64,000 nt of DNA from Noviherbaspirillum soli (GCF_015352955.1 NZ_JACYOX010000027.1:22598-86597), one strand, 5' to 3'. Positions 28,047 to 37,578 are shown, counted from the stretch's first letter. Notes: generated by a model from the sequence alone, not told the origin. Numbers and translations are program-made.

Positions 28047-29237
28047 ATGAAACATGCAACCAGTATTCCTTCCACCGCTGTTCTTGCGCTGTCGCTGGCC
28101 GCTTTTGGCAGCGGCATGTCTTTGCGCCTGACTGATGCGCAGTTGCCCCGCCTGGCATCGGATTTTGGCGTGTCCCTGGCCAGCGCTTCCTATGTGATTA
28201 CCTGTTTTTCAGTGGCATACGGCGTGTCGCAGCTGTTCTTCGGTCCTTTGGGTGACCGGTTCGGAAAATATCTCGTGATCGCGTGGGCAAGCGCTTGCTG
28301 TGCAATCACGGCATTACTGTGCGCCATCGCACCGAATTTCCCTTCACTGCTGGCAGCACGTTTTCTCGCCGGTGCAACGGCGGCTGCATTGATTCCGCTT
28401 TCCATGGCATGGATAGGCGATGTGATCGCCTATGAAGAGCGGCAACCGGTGCTGGCGAGATTTTTGATCGGGCAGATTCTTGGCGTTTCAGCCGGCGTGT
28501 TCATGGGTGGAATGGCTGCGGATTACCTGGACTGGCGCATTCCATTTTTTGGCATTGCCATTGGCTTTGTGCTGATCAGCCTGAAGCTGTTTTCCCTGAA
28601 CAAGCGGTTGCCGGGACATGCCAGACAGACGGTGCAGGGAGAAGGCGCTGCCGTGCGCCGGATGATGCGCGAGTTTTCCCAGGTGTTGTCAGCAAAATGG
28701 GCGAAAGTCGTGCTGGCGACCGTGTTTCTCGAAGGCCTCTTCCTGTACGGCGCATTTGCGTTCATCGCTACCCATGTCCATGTGGTCCACGGTTTGCCCC
28801 TGTCCAGGGCAGGCTTGCTGGTCATGCTCTTCGGGTTTGGCGGCGTGCTGTTTGCCACGGCGGCAAGACTGCTGGTGCGCCGGCTTGGCGAAGCCGGACT
28901 GACGCTCTGGGGCGGCATGATCGCCGCCTTGTCGCTGCTGGGGATTGGTGTGGGGCCGCACTGGATATGGGCCCTTCCTGGCTGCTTCTTCGCTGGCGTG
29001 GGCTTCTACATGCTGCATAATACCCTGCAGATCAATGCCACGCAGATGGCGCCTGAACGCCGTGGCGCCGCGGTGTCGGCATTTGCATCGTGCTTCTTTA
29101 TCGGACAGTCCGTCGGCGTCGGGTTGGCCGGCCTGCTGGCCGATTACAGCAGTACAACCACCGTTCTCATTCTTGGCGCGGTGGGATTGCTGGCGCTATC
29201 GCTGAATTTCAGTCGCCTGCAAAGACGAAAGCATTAA
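28047..29237 (+). CDS. MFS transporter
   Basis: 396 residues with about 12 membrane segments and the MFS loop motif GPLGDRFGKYLVIAW between helices 2 and 3; the first helices read LALSLAAFGSGMSLRLTDAQ. Likely a drug- or metabolite-efflux type (DHA1-like length), substrate unknown. It lies 28 bases after the pseudouridine synthase and may be cotranscribed with frmA. Its stop overlaps the T-run side of a terminator that belongs to the convergent gene. Confidence 0.8.
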   Translation: MKHATSIPSTAVLALSLAAFGSGMSLRLTDAQLPRLASDFGVSLASASYVITCFSVAYGVSQLFFGPLGDRFGKYLVIAWASACCAITALLCAIAPNFPSLLAARFLAGATAAALIPLSMAWIGDVIAYEERQPVLARFLIGQILGVSAGVFMGGMAADYLDWRIPFFGIAIGFVLISLKLFSLNKRLPGHARQTVQGEGAAVRRMMREFSQVLSAKWAKVVLATVFLEGLFLYGAFAFIATHVHVVHGLPLSRAGLLVMLFGFGGVLFATAARLLVRRLGEAGLTLWGGMIAALSLLGIGVGPHWIWALPGCFFAGVGFYMLHNTLQINATQMAPERRGAAVSAFASCFFIGQSVGVGLAGLLADYSSTTTVLILGAVGLLALSLNFSRLQRRKH

Positions 29238-29269
29238 AAAATGCCCCTCGAGACAACTGTCTGAGGGGC
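29234..29269 (-). terminator. Intrinsic terminator for the leftward small membrane protein gene
   Basis: Minus-strand hairpin: GCCCCTC (29243-29249) pairs with GAGGGGC (29263-29269), continued by AGAC/GTCT. On the minus strand it is followed by a run of T (complement of the A-run 29236-29240). On the plus strand it has no T-run. Confidence 0.75.
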
Positions 29270-29281
29270 GAACCTTCCCGA

Positions 29282-29297
29282 GTGGGAGGAGGAGACA
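29282..29297 (+). other. Second copy of the SD-like GTGGGAGGAGGAGACA core
   Basis: GTGGGAGGAGGAGACA, 15 of 16 bases identical to 21528-21543. Here too a strong hairpin is next to it, but on the 5' side (29243-29269), together with a CCC/GGG mini-stem (29277-29286). No ATG follows at ribosome-binding distance, so it is not an ordinary start site. Read on the minus strand the same bases are a CCTCCTC anti-SD in the 3' UTR of the leftward gene. Confidence 0.4.
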
Positions 29298-29380
29298 ACC
29301 TGAAAAAACACCTGACGCAGACAAAAGTTTCTTCGATTGCTTCCACCTCAACCAGATTTATTAATGCAAGAGAAGATTGC

Positions 29381-29686
29381 TTAACCGCGCGAGGCGATCT
29401 GCCTCAGTTCAGCAGCCAGGTTAGGCTGGCTGCGGTCATATTCGCGCGCCATGCTGTTCAACATGGCAATGCCGCGCAGTTTTGCAGCGAAGCGCCGCTC
29501 TTCCAGCGACTTGCGCGGCGCCATCATCAGAATGGCAGCCTGAAGCAGGCCTTTGAGCAAGGGTTTGAACACCAGCAGCAAAGTGGCAAACAGGCTTACG
29601 CCAATCAGCGGCCGCGCAGCGCCGACGGCAACGCCTGCGAACGAAACAGCAGCTTCAAGCGGAAAGACAATCGACAAGAACGACAT
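29381..29686 (-). CDS. Hypothetical small membrane protein
   Basis: 101 residues. Two hydrophobic segments (SFLSIVFPLEAAVSFAGVAV and PLIGVSLFATLLLVFKPLLK) are followed by a basic, charged C-terminal part (SLEERRFAAKLRGIAMLNSM). Not recognised. ATG 29686 is used because GGGAG lies eight bases upstream; an upstream in-frame ATG at 29704 is less likely. It is divergent from a LysR gene and ends before a good terminator. Confidence 0.6.
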   Translation of the reverse strand: MSFLSIVFPLEAAVSFAGVAVGAARPLIGVSLFATLLLVFKPLLKGLLQAAILMMAPRKSLEERRFAAKLRGIAMLNSMAREYDRSQPNLAAELRQIASRG

Positions 29687-29845
29687 AACGCAACTCCCAA
29701 CCAATTATTCTGTAAGAAAATTTCTTCGAAACACTCTTTTGTTGCGGTGCAGTATAAGTAGGCATAAGATCGAAAGCCAATTTTCTGTTTGGATACCCGT
29801 TATGTTTCTCATGAATAAGGTTTGGGCCGGAAAAGAGGTGAGCAG

Positions 29846-30787
29846 GTGAGCTTCCTGAGCCTGGATCTGAACCTTTTGCGCGTCTTCGACGCAGTCATGA
29901 GCGAGCAGAACCTGACCCGTGCGGCGAGTCGCCTTGCGATGACCCAGCCCGCGGTATCGAATGCAATCCGTCGCCTTCGTGATGCGCTGAAGGATGACAT
30001 CGTGGTGCGGACCGCACATGGGGTAAAGCCGACGCCCAGGGCGGAAAGCCTGTGGCCGGCAGTCCGCAGAGCACTTGCACAGCTGCAGGAAGCCGTTGCG
30101 CCCCATACATTCGACGTCTCGCAGGCGACAGCGACCTTCCGGCTGGCGATGGCCGACGCAACTGCCGCACTGGCATTACCCTCGCTGATGCGGTCCATCG
30201 AAAAAGAGGCGCCGGGCCTGAACATCAGGATGATGCCGCTTACCACCCGCGAACCACGACCGATGCTGCTGCGCGCGGACATCGACCTGGCCATCGGTTT
30301 CTTTCCAGGCGTGGTGGCACAGCTTTCCGGGGAACTGGCAACGCCGATCAGGCACGAGCGCCTCTATTCCGGCAGATATGTCTGTGTAATGCGCCGGGAT
30401 CATCCGCTGGCGAAAGGGCCTCTGACACTGGAGGCGTATTGCAATGCCAAGCATCTGCTAGTCAGTTTTTCGGGGCGGGCCCGGGGGCTGGTGGATGATG
30501 CATTGGCCCAAATAGGGCGCGAGCGCCGCATCCTGCTCACCGTGAATCAGTTTTTCACGGCCGGCCGGGTAGTGGCCAATTCCGACCTGATTACCGTGGT
30601 GCCACGGCATTTGATCGCTTCGACCGGCATCAGCAATGAACTGGTGGACCTCGAACTGCCGTTTGACATGCCTGATGTCCATGTGGACATGCTGTGGCAC
30701 GAGCGCGATGCGCGCAATCTCGCGCACAAGTGGATGCGTGAACATCTGACGACCATAGCTGCAGCCGCTAGTCCGTATCCCGTTTGA
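29846..30787 (+). CDS. LysR-family transcriptional regulator
   Basis: 313 residues. N-terminal winged helix-turn-helix (LLRVFDAVMSEQNLTRAASR, LAMTQPAVSNAIRRLRDAL) and a periplasmic-binding-protein-like effector domain. The N-terminus and the TPRAESL phrase resemble the NodD/LinR-like branch of the family. The GTG at 29846 is the likely start, preceded by GAGGTGAGCAG; a TTG at 29822 is possible. It converges with an MFS gene by a 20-base overlap. The target is not evident; the small divergent membrane gene at 29381 is the nearest candidate. Confidence 0.85.
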   Translation: MSFLSLDLNLLRVFDAVMSEQNLTRAASRLAMTQPAVSNAIRRLRDALKDDIVVRTAHGVKPTPRAESLWPAVRRALAQLQEAVAPHTFDVSQATATFRLAMADATAALALPSLMRSIEKEAPGLNIRMMPLTTREPRPMLLRADIDLAIGFFPGVVAQLSGELATPIRHERLYSGRYVCVMRRDHPLAKGPLTLEAYCNAKHLLVSFSGRARGLVDDALAQIGRERRILLTVNQFFTAGRVVANSDLITVVPRHLIASTGISNELVDLELPFDMPDVHVDMLWHERDARNLAHKWMREHLTTIAAAASPYPV

Positions 30788-31952
30788 TTTCCCAGCGCCT
30801 GGCATGCCGCACAGCCAGCCAGTAAGCCATGGTGGCGACAATGCTGATTGCCAGCAGCATCAGCATCGTGGAGACCTGCCCGAGGCTTGCCAGCGCCAGG
30901 GTAAAGCCAAAGGGCGCCAGGGCGCGGGCGATGAAGGCGGGCCGGGCCAGCCGGCCGAGCAAAGTGGTGTAATCGCGGCGGCCATACAGTTCGGCCGGGA
31001 CGATGCCCCTGACGATGGTCATCAAGCCGTTGCTGATGCCATACAGCGCGGCAACCAGATAAGCCAGCCGCGTCGAGCCATCCAGCAGGAAAAGCGCTGT
31101 CATGCCCAATATCATTGCCGCGAATGTCAGGCTGCCGACGTGGACCGCGCGCGTATTGCGGCCCATGCCCAGTTCAAGCAGGCGTCCGAGCACCTGGGTC
31201 GGCCCAACCAGCGCGGCAATCGTGACCGCCTGCGCATCGCTCAGGCCGGATGTGCGGAACATGCCGATCAGGTGCACCGACAATACCGACAGAACGAAGC
31301 TGCCCGACGCAAAGGCAAGTGCCAGCCACGCAATGTGGGGCGCCTGGCCAGTGGCTGCAGGACGGTCGGGAAGGCTGCCGGGCTTGCGTCCATTCCCCGG
31401 CAGCAGGCAGGCGTGCAGCGGCAGGCAAACCAGCAGCTGCAGCAGCGCATAGAAGAACAGGGCGTGGCGCCATCCGGCCATCGCCATCAGCCATTGCGAT
31501 GCCGGCCAGGAAACCGTGCTGGCAAAACCGCCAAACAAGGTTAGTCCGGTAACGGAACGGCGATAAGCGTCACCCGCAATCTGGTTCAATGCCATGAAAC
31601 CCGCGTCATATAAACAGGCGGACATCGCACACCCGGCAAGCACCGCCGCGGCAAACAGGCTTAAAGGCCCGCTGGCGGCTGCAAGCAGGCACAGGGCAAG
31701 CATGGCCATTACCGAACCCGAGCACAGCACCATGCGGGCGCCATGCGCTTCCATCAGCCTGCCCACTGCCGGCGCGGCCAGGCCGGAAATGGAGAGGCTC
31801 AATGTAAAGGCGGCAAAGAGAATGCTCGAGCTGACCTGCAAATCCTGCTGCATGCGCTCGCCAAGCACGGCAATCGGGTAATAAAGGCTGCCCCAGGAAA
31901 TGATCTGCGCAATGCCCAGGCCGCTCACGACGACCGTTAATGGCCGGCTCAT
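30768..31952 (-). CDS. MFS transporter
   Basis: 394 residues, about 12 membrane helices; the first half has GRLMEAHGARMVLCSGSVMA as the loop 2-3 motif and ISWGSLYYPIAVLGERMQ in helix 1. The phrase with Trp-Gly-Ser-Leu-Tyr-Tyr is typical of a Proteobacterial MFS branch of unknown substrate. GGAG precedes the ATG at 31952. It overlaps the convergent LysR gene by 20 bases. Confidence 0.8.
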   Translation of the reverse strand: MSRPLTVVVSGLGIAQIISWGSLYYPIAVLGERMQQDLQVSSSILFAAFTLSLSISGLAAPAVGRLMEAHGARMVLCSGSVMAMLALCLLAAASGPLSLFAAAVLAGCAMSACLYDAGFMALNQIAGDAYRRSVTGLTLFGGFASTVSWPASQWLMAMAGWRHALFFYALLQLLVCLPLHACLLPGNGRKPGSLPDRPAATGQAPHIAWLALAFASGSFVLSVLSVHLIGMFRTSGLSDAQAVTIAALVGPTQVLGRLLELGMGRNTRAVHVGSLTFAAMILGMTALFLLDGSTRLAYLVAALYGISNGLMTIVRGIVPAELYGRRDYTTLLGRLARPAFIARALAPFGFTLALASLGQVSTMLMLLAISIVATMAYWLAVRHARRWEIKRDTD

Positions 31953-31965
31953 GCAGGCTCCGCGA

Positions 31966-32130
31966 TGTGGATAAGGCTTTGGATAAGCTGTGCAGGGTGT
32001 GGGGATAAAACGCCTTGAAAGCGGAACAGGATTCTTGTACAGAATCGCCCACTGTTGAATACAGGGCTTATGCAGGCTTTATGAAATTTCCAAGGGTTTG
32101 ATTTCATATGCATTTTTATTGTTATCCACA
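31966..32130. promoter_or_regulatory. DnaA-box-like cluster, left part
   Basis: In the 275-base gap upstream of the MFS gene: a perfect TGTGGATAA (31966-31974, reverse box), one-mismatch TTTGGATAA (31978-31986) and TGGGGATAA (32000-32008), and a perfect TTATCCACA (32122-32130). A stretch of about 90 bases from 32101 is strongly AT-rich. See also 33225-33267 on the other side of the nucleosidase gene. Could be an origin-type or DnaA-titration region, or a DnaA-regulated promoter. Confidence 0.45.
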
Positions 32131-32227
32131 ATTTAGCGCATGCGTTAACAACTACTATTATCCGTATACAAAAACATTGATTAAATAAACGGCGCAAACC
32201 TGACGCAAGGGCTGTTAACAAACGCAG

Positions 32228-32998
32228 TCACGGCAGAAGCGCACATAGCCTGCGCATCGTATGAAATGCATAGACGGAAGCAACGTGGCGAATGAAGGAA
32301 AGAAAATCGACCGCGGAGTCTTCGTTGGCATTGTCTGAAATTGTCCGAATCACGGAAAACGGCACGTCAAATTCATGGCAAACCTGGGCAACCGCCGCGC
32401 CTTCCATTTCTACTGCCAGCAGATCGGGAAAATCCACCTTTAATTCTTGCAATCGTGCAACACTGGCAATAAATTCATCGCCGCTTGCAATTAATCCCTG
32501 GTGTATGCGGGGTTGCTGCAAGTTGAAGTCCAGGCGGCTTTCTTCTGAAATTTCAGTCAACAAGTCCTGTTCCAGAAAACTGCTAGCCGCCTCCAGCAGA
32601 TAACGATTGATTCCTGTATCGCTGGGAAATCGCGAAAGTCCGGTCAAGGGAATTTCAAATCGCGGAAAAAGTGGGCGCGTGTCCATGTCGTGCTGGACGA
32701 GTTCACTTGCAATAACGATGTCTCCGACCCTGACTTCCGGATCGGCAGATCCGGCAACGCCGGTAAATAGCAGATGCGATACCTCGAAACGCTCGATCAA
32801 CATCGCTGCCGTTGCAGAAGACGCAACTTTTCCAAGTCGGGACAATACGCAGACGCAGTCCACTCCCCACAAATTCCCCTGGACATAGTCTCTCTTGCCT
32901 AGCGTAACGGTTTTCGCATTCAACATTTGCGTGATGAGGCCCGCCTGTTCTTCCTGGAGGGCACTGATGATGCCGAACCGGTACGATTTTTTTTCCAT
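32228..32998 (-). CDS. 5'-methylthioadenosine/S-adenosylhomocysteine nucleosidase-type protein
   Basis: 256 residues. PNP/UDP phosphorylase superfamily, MTA/SAH nucleosidase branch: catalytic Glu17 in the GIISALQEEQ start, GVAGSADPEVRVGDIV, AVEMEGAAVAQV and the catalytic Asp in RTISDNANEDS. It should cleave the adenine from methylthioadenosine or S-adenosylhomocysteine, in methionine and autoinducer-2 metabolism. The 20-odd extra residues compared with E. coli Pfs, in the middle, may mark a different substrate. Both flanks carry DnaA-box-like motifs, which is unusual for this gene. Confidence 0.8.
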   Translation of the reverse strand: MEKKSYRFGIISALQEEQAGLITQMLNAKTVTLGKRDYVQGNLWGVDCVCVLSRLGKVASSATAAMLIERFEVSHLLFTGVAGSADPEVRVGDIVIASELVQHDMDTRPLFPRFEIPLTGLSRFPSDTGINRYLLEAASSFLEQDLLTEISEESRLDFNLQQPRIHQGLIASGDEFIASVARLQELKVDFPDLLAVEMEGAAVAQVCHEFDVPFSVIRTISDNANEDSAVDFLSFIRHVASVYAFHTMRRLCALLP

Positions 32999-33224
32999 TT
33001 TGTCTCTTTCAAAGGCCCCGAAGCCGCGTAAAACCGCGAATCTGGTTTTATCTTAAATAGCTGTATACAAATCTAGTAATAGTGTTAACCGGTGATTTTT
33101 TCTGTGAGTAAGTCAGTTAACGCCTTTTTAATCAATTACTTGGGCCGGGGATAAGGGCTGGATAAGCCTTGTATGTTAACGTGATAGCTTCTGGACAAAA
33201 ATCGGAAGTTTTGGATATCCACGC

Positions 33225-33267
33225 TTATGCACAAGCGGGCAACCGGATATCCATAGAGTTGTCCACA
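33225..33267 (+). promoter_or_regulatory. DnaA-box-like cluster, right part
   Basis: TTATGCACA (33225-33233, fits TTATNCACA) and TTGTCCACA (33259-33267, one mismatch), both in forward orientation, in the 296-base gap between the nucleosidase and LysR genes. Three weaker GGATAA words lie to the left. The strand arrangement mirrors the left cluster, which has mainly reverse boxes. Confidence 0.4.
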
Positions 33268-33294
33268 CCCCAAGCTATTGAAATGTAAGGAATT

Positions 33295-34170
33295 TCACCG
33301 TTCCCAAACGGTTTTCAACAAGGAAAAGACTGCCTGGATGATGGGTTCCTGGACACGCTTGGCCAGGCAGACAAAGCTCAAATCCATTGCCAGGCTGACC
33401 TGGTCGGCAATCACAAGGCCGCGTGCCTGGGCTTCCCGCAATGCAACGGAATCCCTGGCCAGCGCCAGCCCAACGCCGGATTTCACGAGATCGAGCATCG
33501 ATGGCTCCTGGTCCACCATCGCCACCTTGTGTGGCGAAACCTTGTATTGCGCAAATACTTTAGAGAGCAGTCGGTTGTGGGCCGATTCGGGTGGCGTCCA
33601 TATCCAGGGAAGGCTGGCCAGCGCTTTCCAGTCACGGCCGGCGACCCGGTTTTTCCAGCCCTGCGGCGCCAGGACGTAGTAATTAAACGAAGTCAAAGAC
33701 TGATAATTGAATTCCTTGCCGGGAATACCAAGATAAAAACCGACGTCTAGCCCGCCATTCTTGATCTGCTGAAGCACCGAGCCAGACATCCCTTGCTGGA
33801 GTTGTGTAGACAATTGCGGATAAGATTCAACAAGTCGCTTCAAAAATGCGCCAAGTCGGATGAATTCCGGATCGAGTATCGTTCCTATGGATAGCGTGCC
33901 TGACAGGGTGGAATGCAACGCGTCAGCGCCCTGGCGAAACTCCATCAGACTTCCCAGCACCCGCTCGGCAAATGGAAGAAGCTTGGCGCCGTCATCGGTC
34001 AGCATCATGCCGGCTGCGGTGCGATGAAAAAGTTGCAGGCCCAGCGTACTTTGCAAAGCCTTCAATTGCAGGCTGACGGCAGGCTGCGTCAGATGCAGAC
34101 GCTCGGCGGCGCGGGTCAGATTTCCTTCCCGGGCGATGGTGACGAACGCACGTAACTGATTGAAATCCAT
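33295..34170 (-). CDS. LysR-family transcriptional regulator
   Basis: 291 residues: N-terminal HTH (MDFNQLRAFVTIAREGNLTR, RLHLTQPAVSLQLKALQS) and effector domain. It is transcribed away from the adjacent mmsA-type gene with 116 bases between, the classical LysR-target layout, so it probably controls the aldehyde dehydrogenase (and maybe the GMC oxidoreductase and transporter that follow). The gap contains an AT-rich inverted-repeat-like stretch near 34180-34200 that could be its operator. Confidence 0.9.
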   Translation of the reverse strand: MDFNQLRAFVTIAREGNLTRAAERLHLTQPAVSLQLKALQSTLGLQLFHRTAAGMMLTDDGAKLLPFAERVLGSLMEFRQGADALHSTLSGTLSIGTILDPEFIRLGAFLKRLVESYPQLSTQLQQGMSGSVLQQIKNGGLDVGFYLGIPGKEFNYQSLTSFNYYVLAPQGWKNRVAGRDWKALASLPWIWTPPESAHNRLLSKVFAQYKVSPHKVAMVDQEPSMLDLVKSGVGLALARDSVALREAQARGLVIADQVSLAMDLSFVCLAKRVQEPIIQAVFSLLKTVWER

Positions 34171-34286
34171 AGAATTTAGCTTTATAAAAATTCCTTATAT
34201 TGGTCGCCAGCATAACTCATTGGATTTGGCAGTTGGGCATCGTTATCCTGTGCGCCACCAAACATCATTCATTTATGAGGATTTCC

Positions 34287-35801
34287 ATGAGCCAGCCCGC
34301 ACGCATCGAGCACTTCATCAATGGCGCCGTCACGGCATCCACCGGCGACCGCAGCCAGGATGTGACCAATCCTGCGACCGGCGAAGTCAGCGCCAGGGTG
34401 GCGCTGGCCAGCGTGGCCGATGTGAACGCGGCAGTGGCGGCCGCAAGCGCTGCCGCGCCGGCCTGGGCCGATACGGCGCCGCTGAAGCGGGCGCGTATCC
34501 TGTCGAAGTTCAAGGAACTGATAGAACGTCATCATGACGATTTGGCCAAGGCGATTACCCGCGAGCACGGCAAGGTATTTTCCGATGCAAAAGGAGAGGT
34601 GATTCGCGGCCTGGAAATCGTGGAATTCGCCTGCGGCGTGCCGCAACTGCTGAAAACCCAGTTCACCGACAATATCGGCGGCGGCATCGACAACTGGCAG
34701 CTGCGCCAGCCGCTCGGCGTCACCGCCGGCATCACCCCCTTCAATTTCCCGGTGATGGTGCCGCTGTGGATGGCGCCGGTGGCGCTGGCAACCGGCAATA
34801 CCTTTGTGCTCAAGCCTTCCGAGCGCGACCCGTCGCCGTCGCTGATGATGGCCGACATGCTCAAGCAGGCCGGCTTGCCGGATGGCGTCTTCAACGTGGT
34901 GCAGGGCGACAAGGTGGCCGTGGATGCGCTGATCCAGCATCCGGATGTGAAGGCGGTATCCTTCGTCGGCTCGACCCCGATCGCCGAGTATATCTATACC
35001 GAAGGCGCGCGCCGCAAGGGCGCCTGGCCATTGCGGGTGCAGGCGCTGGGCGGCGCCAAGAACCACCTGGTGGTGATGCCGGACGCTGATCTCGACCAGG
35101 CGGTGGATGCGCTGATCGGCGCGGCCTACGGCTCGGCTGGCGAGCGGTGCATGGCGATTTCGGTGGCAGTGGCGGTGGGGCAAGTGGCCGACAGGCTGAT
35201 CGATGCGCTGATACCGCGCGTGAAGTCGCTCAAGGTGATGAACGGCATGGAGGACGCGGCCGAGATGGGGCCGGTGGTCAGCGCCCAGCACAAGGCCAAG
35301 ATCGAAGGCTATATCGAGGAAGGCGTGCGCGCCGGCGCCCGGCTGCTGGTTGACGGCCGCGGCCTGAAGGTGCCTGGTCATGAAAACGGCTTCTTCCTCG
35401 GCGGCACGCTGTTCGACCAGGTCACGCCGGAGATGAAGATCTACCAGGAAGAGATCTTCGGACCAGTGCTGTGCGTGGTGCGCGTGCCCGACCTGAAGTC
35501 GGCGGTGGAGCTGATCAATGCCCATGAATACGGCAACGGCGTGTCGCTGTTCACCTCGGACGGCAACACTGCCCGCGAGTTCTCGCGCCGCATCGAGGTG
35601 GGCATGGTGGGCGTGAACGTGCCCATCCCGGTGCCGATGGCCTGGCATTCCTTCGGCGGCTGGAAGCGCTCGCTGTTTGGCGATGCCCATATCTATGGCG
35701 AGGAGGGCGTGCGGTTCTACACCCGCTACAAGTCCATCATGCAGCGCTGGCCGCAATCGATAGACAAGGGCGCGGAATTCACGATGCCGGTGGCGAAGTA
35801 A
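34287..35801 (+). CDS. mmsA: CoA-acylating methylmalonate-semialdehyde dehydrogenase
   Basis: 504 residues, aldehyde dehydrogenase superfamily, CoA-acylating MmsA branch. Motifs: [11 protein letters not shown] start, [30 protein letters not shown], the catalytic Cys in [11 protein letters not shown] and [12 protein letters not shown]. In valine and myo-inositol catabolism the enzyme makes propionyl-CoA or acetyl-CoA. ATG 34287 has GAGG six bases upstream; the frame extends to 34200 without support. It heads a LysR-controlled block with a GMC oxidoreductase 24 bases downstream. Confidence 0.9.
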   Translation: MSQPARIEHFINGAVTASTGDRSQDVTNPATGEVSARVALASVADVNAAVAAASAAAPAWADTAPLKRARILSKFKELIERHHDDLAKAITREHGKVFSDAKGEVIRGLEIVEFACGVPQLLKTQFTDNIGGGIDNWQLRQPLGVTAGITPFNFPVMVPLWMAPVALATGNTFVLKPSERDPSPSLMMADMLKQAGLPDGVFNVVQGDKVAVDALIQHPDVKAVSFVGSTPIAEYIYTEGARRKGAWPLRVQALGGAKNHLVVMPDADLDQAVDALIGAAYGSAGERCMAISVAVAVGQVADRLIDALIPRVKSLKVMNGMEDAAEMGPVVSAQHKAKIEGYIEEGVRAGARLLVDGRGLKVPGHENGFFLGGTLFDQVTPEMKIYQEEIFGPVLCVVRVPDLKSAVELINAHEYGNGVSLFTSDGNTAREFSRRIEVGMVGVNVPIPVPMAWHSFGGWKRSLFGDAHIYGEEGVRFYTRYKSIMQRWPQSIDKGAEFTMPVAK

Positions 35802-35825
35802 GGCGGAAAGACGGGGGAGACGACA

Positions 35826-37451
35826 GTGGAATCGGCAGGCAAATTCGATTACATCATCATCGGTGCCGGCTCGGCCGGCTGCGTACTGGCCAACCGCCTG
35901 ACCCAGGACCCGAATGTGTCCGTGCTGCTGCTGGAGGCGGGCCGCAAGGACGACTATCTGTGGATCCATATCCCTGTCGGCTATCTGTACTGCATCGACA
36001 ATCCGCGCACCGACTGGCTGTACCGCACCGAGGTCGATGCCGGCCTCAACGGGCGCAGCCTGGTCTACCCGCGCGGCAAGGTGCTGGGCGGCTCGTCGTC
36101 GATCAATGGCATGATCTACATGCGCGGCCAGTCGCATGACTACGACCAGTGGGCCGCGCTGACCGGCGATGACAGCTGGCGCTGGGACGCGGTGCTGCCG
36201 CTGTTCAAGAAGAGCGAAGACTACTACGACGGCGCCGATGCATTTCATGGCAGCGGCGGCGAGTGGCGGGTCGAAAGGCAGCGCCTCAAGTGGGAGATAC
36301 TGGAAGCCTTCCGCGACGCGGCGGAACAGGTCGGCATTCCAAAGACCGCCGACTTCAATCGCGGCGACAACAACGGCTGCGGCTACTTCGATGTCAACCA
36401 GCGCCGCGGCATACGCTGGAACACCGCCAAGGCCTTCCTGAAGCCCGCCAGCAAGCGCAGCAACCTCACCATCATGACCGGCTGCCATGTGCAGCGGCTG
36501 AAGATTGCGTCGACCGAACACGGCAAGGTCTGCACCGGCGTGGAATTCACCGGCGGCGGCCGTGCATGGAGCGCGGACGCCACCCGCGAAACCCTGCTTT
36601 GCGCCGGCGCCATCGGCTCGCCGCAGATCCTGCAGCTGTCGGGCATCGGACCGGGCGCGCTGCTGCAGCAGCATGGCATCAAGGTCGAGCTCGATGCGCC
36701 CGGCGTTGGCGATAACCTGCAGGACCACCTGCAGATCCGCATGGCCTTCAAGGTGCGCGGCGCCAAGACCTTGAACACCATGGCCAGCAACTGGTTTGGC
36801 AAGATGAAGATCGGCATGGAGTACGTGCTCAACCAGAGCGGCCCGATGTCGATGGCGCCATCGCAGCTCGGCGCCTTCACCCGCTCCGACGCGCATCAGG
36901 CCACGCCCAACCTGCAATACCATGTGCAGCCGCTGTCGCTGGAGCGCTTCGGCGAGCCGCTGCATCCATTCCCGGCCTTTACCGCCAGCGTCTGCAACCT
37001 GCGGCCGACGGCGCGCGGCCATGTGCGCATCGCGTCGGCCGATGCGTCGGTGGCGCCGAAGATCACTGCCAATTATCTGAGCACGCCGGAAGACCGCAAG
37101 ATTGCCGCAGAATCGCTGAAGCTGACCCGCACCATCGTTCATGCGCCGGCAATGAAGAAGTATGCGCCCGAGGAATTCAAGCCCGGCGCGCACCTGACCA
37201 CCGACGAGGAACTGGCCCGTGCCGCGGGCGACATCAGCACCACCATCTTCCATCCGGTAGGCACCTGCCGGATGGGCCGCGATGACGATGCCGGCGCCGT
37301 GCTCGACAGCCAGCTGCGGGTGCGCGGCGTGGCGGGGCTGCGGGTGGTGGATGCGTCCATCATGCCGGTCATCACCTCGGGCAATCCGAATTCGCCCACC
37401 ATCATGATTGCCGAAAAGGCGGCTGCGTTGATAAGGGCAGGCTACCGCTGA
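35826..37451 (+). CDS. GMC-family FAD oxidoreductase (choline/alcohol dehydrogenase type)
   Basis: 541 residues. N-terminal FAD motif YIIIGAGSAGCVLANRL, GMC signature 1 (YPRGKVLGGSSSINGMIYMR), signature 2 (TLLCAGAIGSPQILQLSGIG) and C-terminal IFHPVGTCRMG with the catalytic His, then NPNSPTIMIAEK. It oxidises an alcohol to an aldehyde, feeding the mmsA-type enzyme upstream. The start is GTG 35826 with GGGGGAG at about nine bases upstream. No BetB/BetI is around, so it is not a choline operon; the substrate is unknown. Confidence 0.85.
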   Translation: MESAGKFDYIIIGAGSAGCVLANRLTQDPNVSVLLLEAGRKDDYLWIHIPVGYLYCIDNPRTDWLYRTEVDAGLNGRSLVYPRGKVLGGSSSINGMIYMRGQSHDYDQWAALTGDDSWRWDAVLPLFKKSEDYYDGADAFHGSGGEWRVERQRLKWEILEAFRDAAEQVGIPKTADFNRGDNNGCGYFDVNQRRGIRWNTAKAFLKPASKRSNLTIMTGCHVQRLKIASTEHGKVCTGVEFTGGGRAWSADATRETLLCAGAIGSPQILQLSGIGPGALLQQHGIKVELDAPGVGDNLQDHLQIRMAFKVRGAKTLNTMASNWFGKMKIGMEYVLNQSGPMSMAPSQLGAFTRSDAHQATPNLQYHVQPLSLERFGEPLHPFPAFTASVCNLRPTARGHVRIASADASVAPKITANYLSTPEDRKIAAESLKLTRTIVHAPAMKKYAPEEFKPGAHLTTDEELARAAGDISTTIFHPVGTCRMGRDDDAGAVLDSQLRVRGVAGLRVVDASIMPVITSGNPNSPTIMIAEKAAALIRAGYR

Positions 37452-37550
37452 ATGACCTCGCACAGCTGCCTAGACAGCATGCCCCTTATTTGTTGAACAA
37501 CTGCAGCAGGCGCATGTATGATGCGCTAGCGTAAAACACAGTAACAGAGC

Positions 37551-37578
37551 TTGACGCACGGTAGTTATACCGTATTGC
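37551..37578 (+). promoter_or_regulatory. Candidate sigma-70 promoter of the liv operon
   Basis: TTGACG (37551-37556) and TATTGC (37573-37578) with a 16-base spacer, about 70 bases upstream of livG, in the 197-base gap after the GMC gene. The -10 is poor. Confidence 0.35.
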
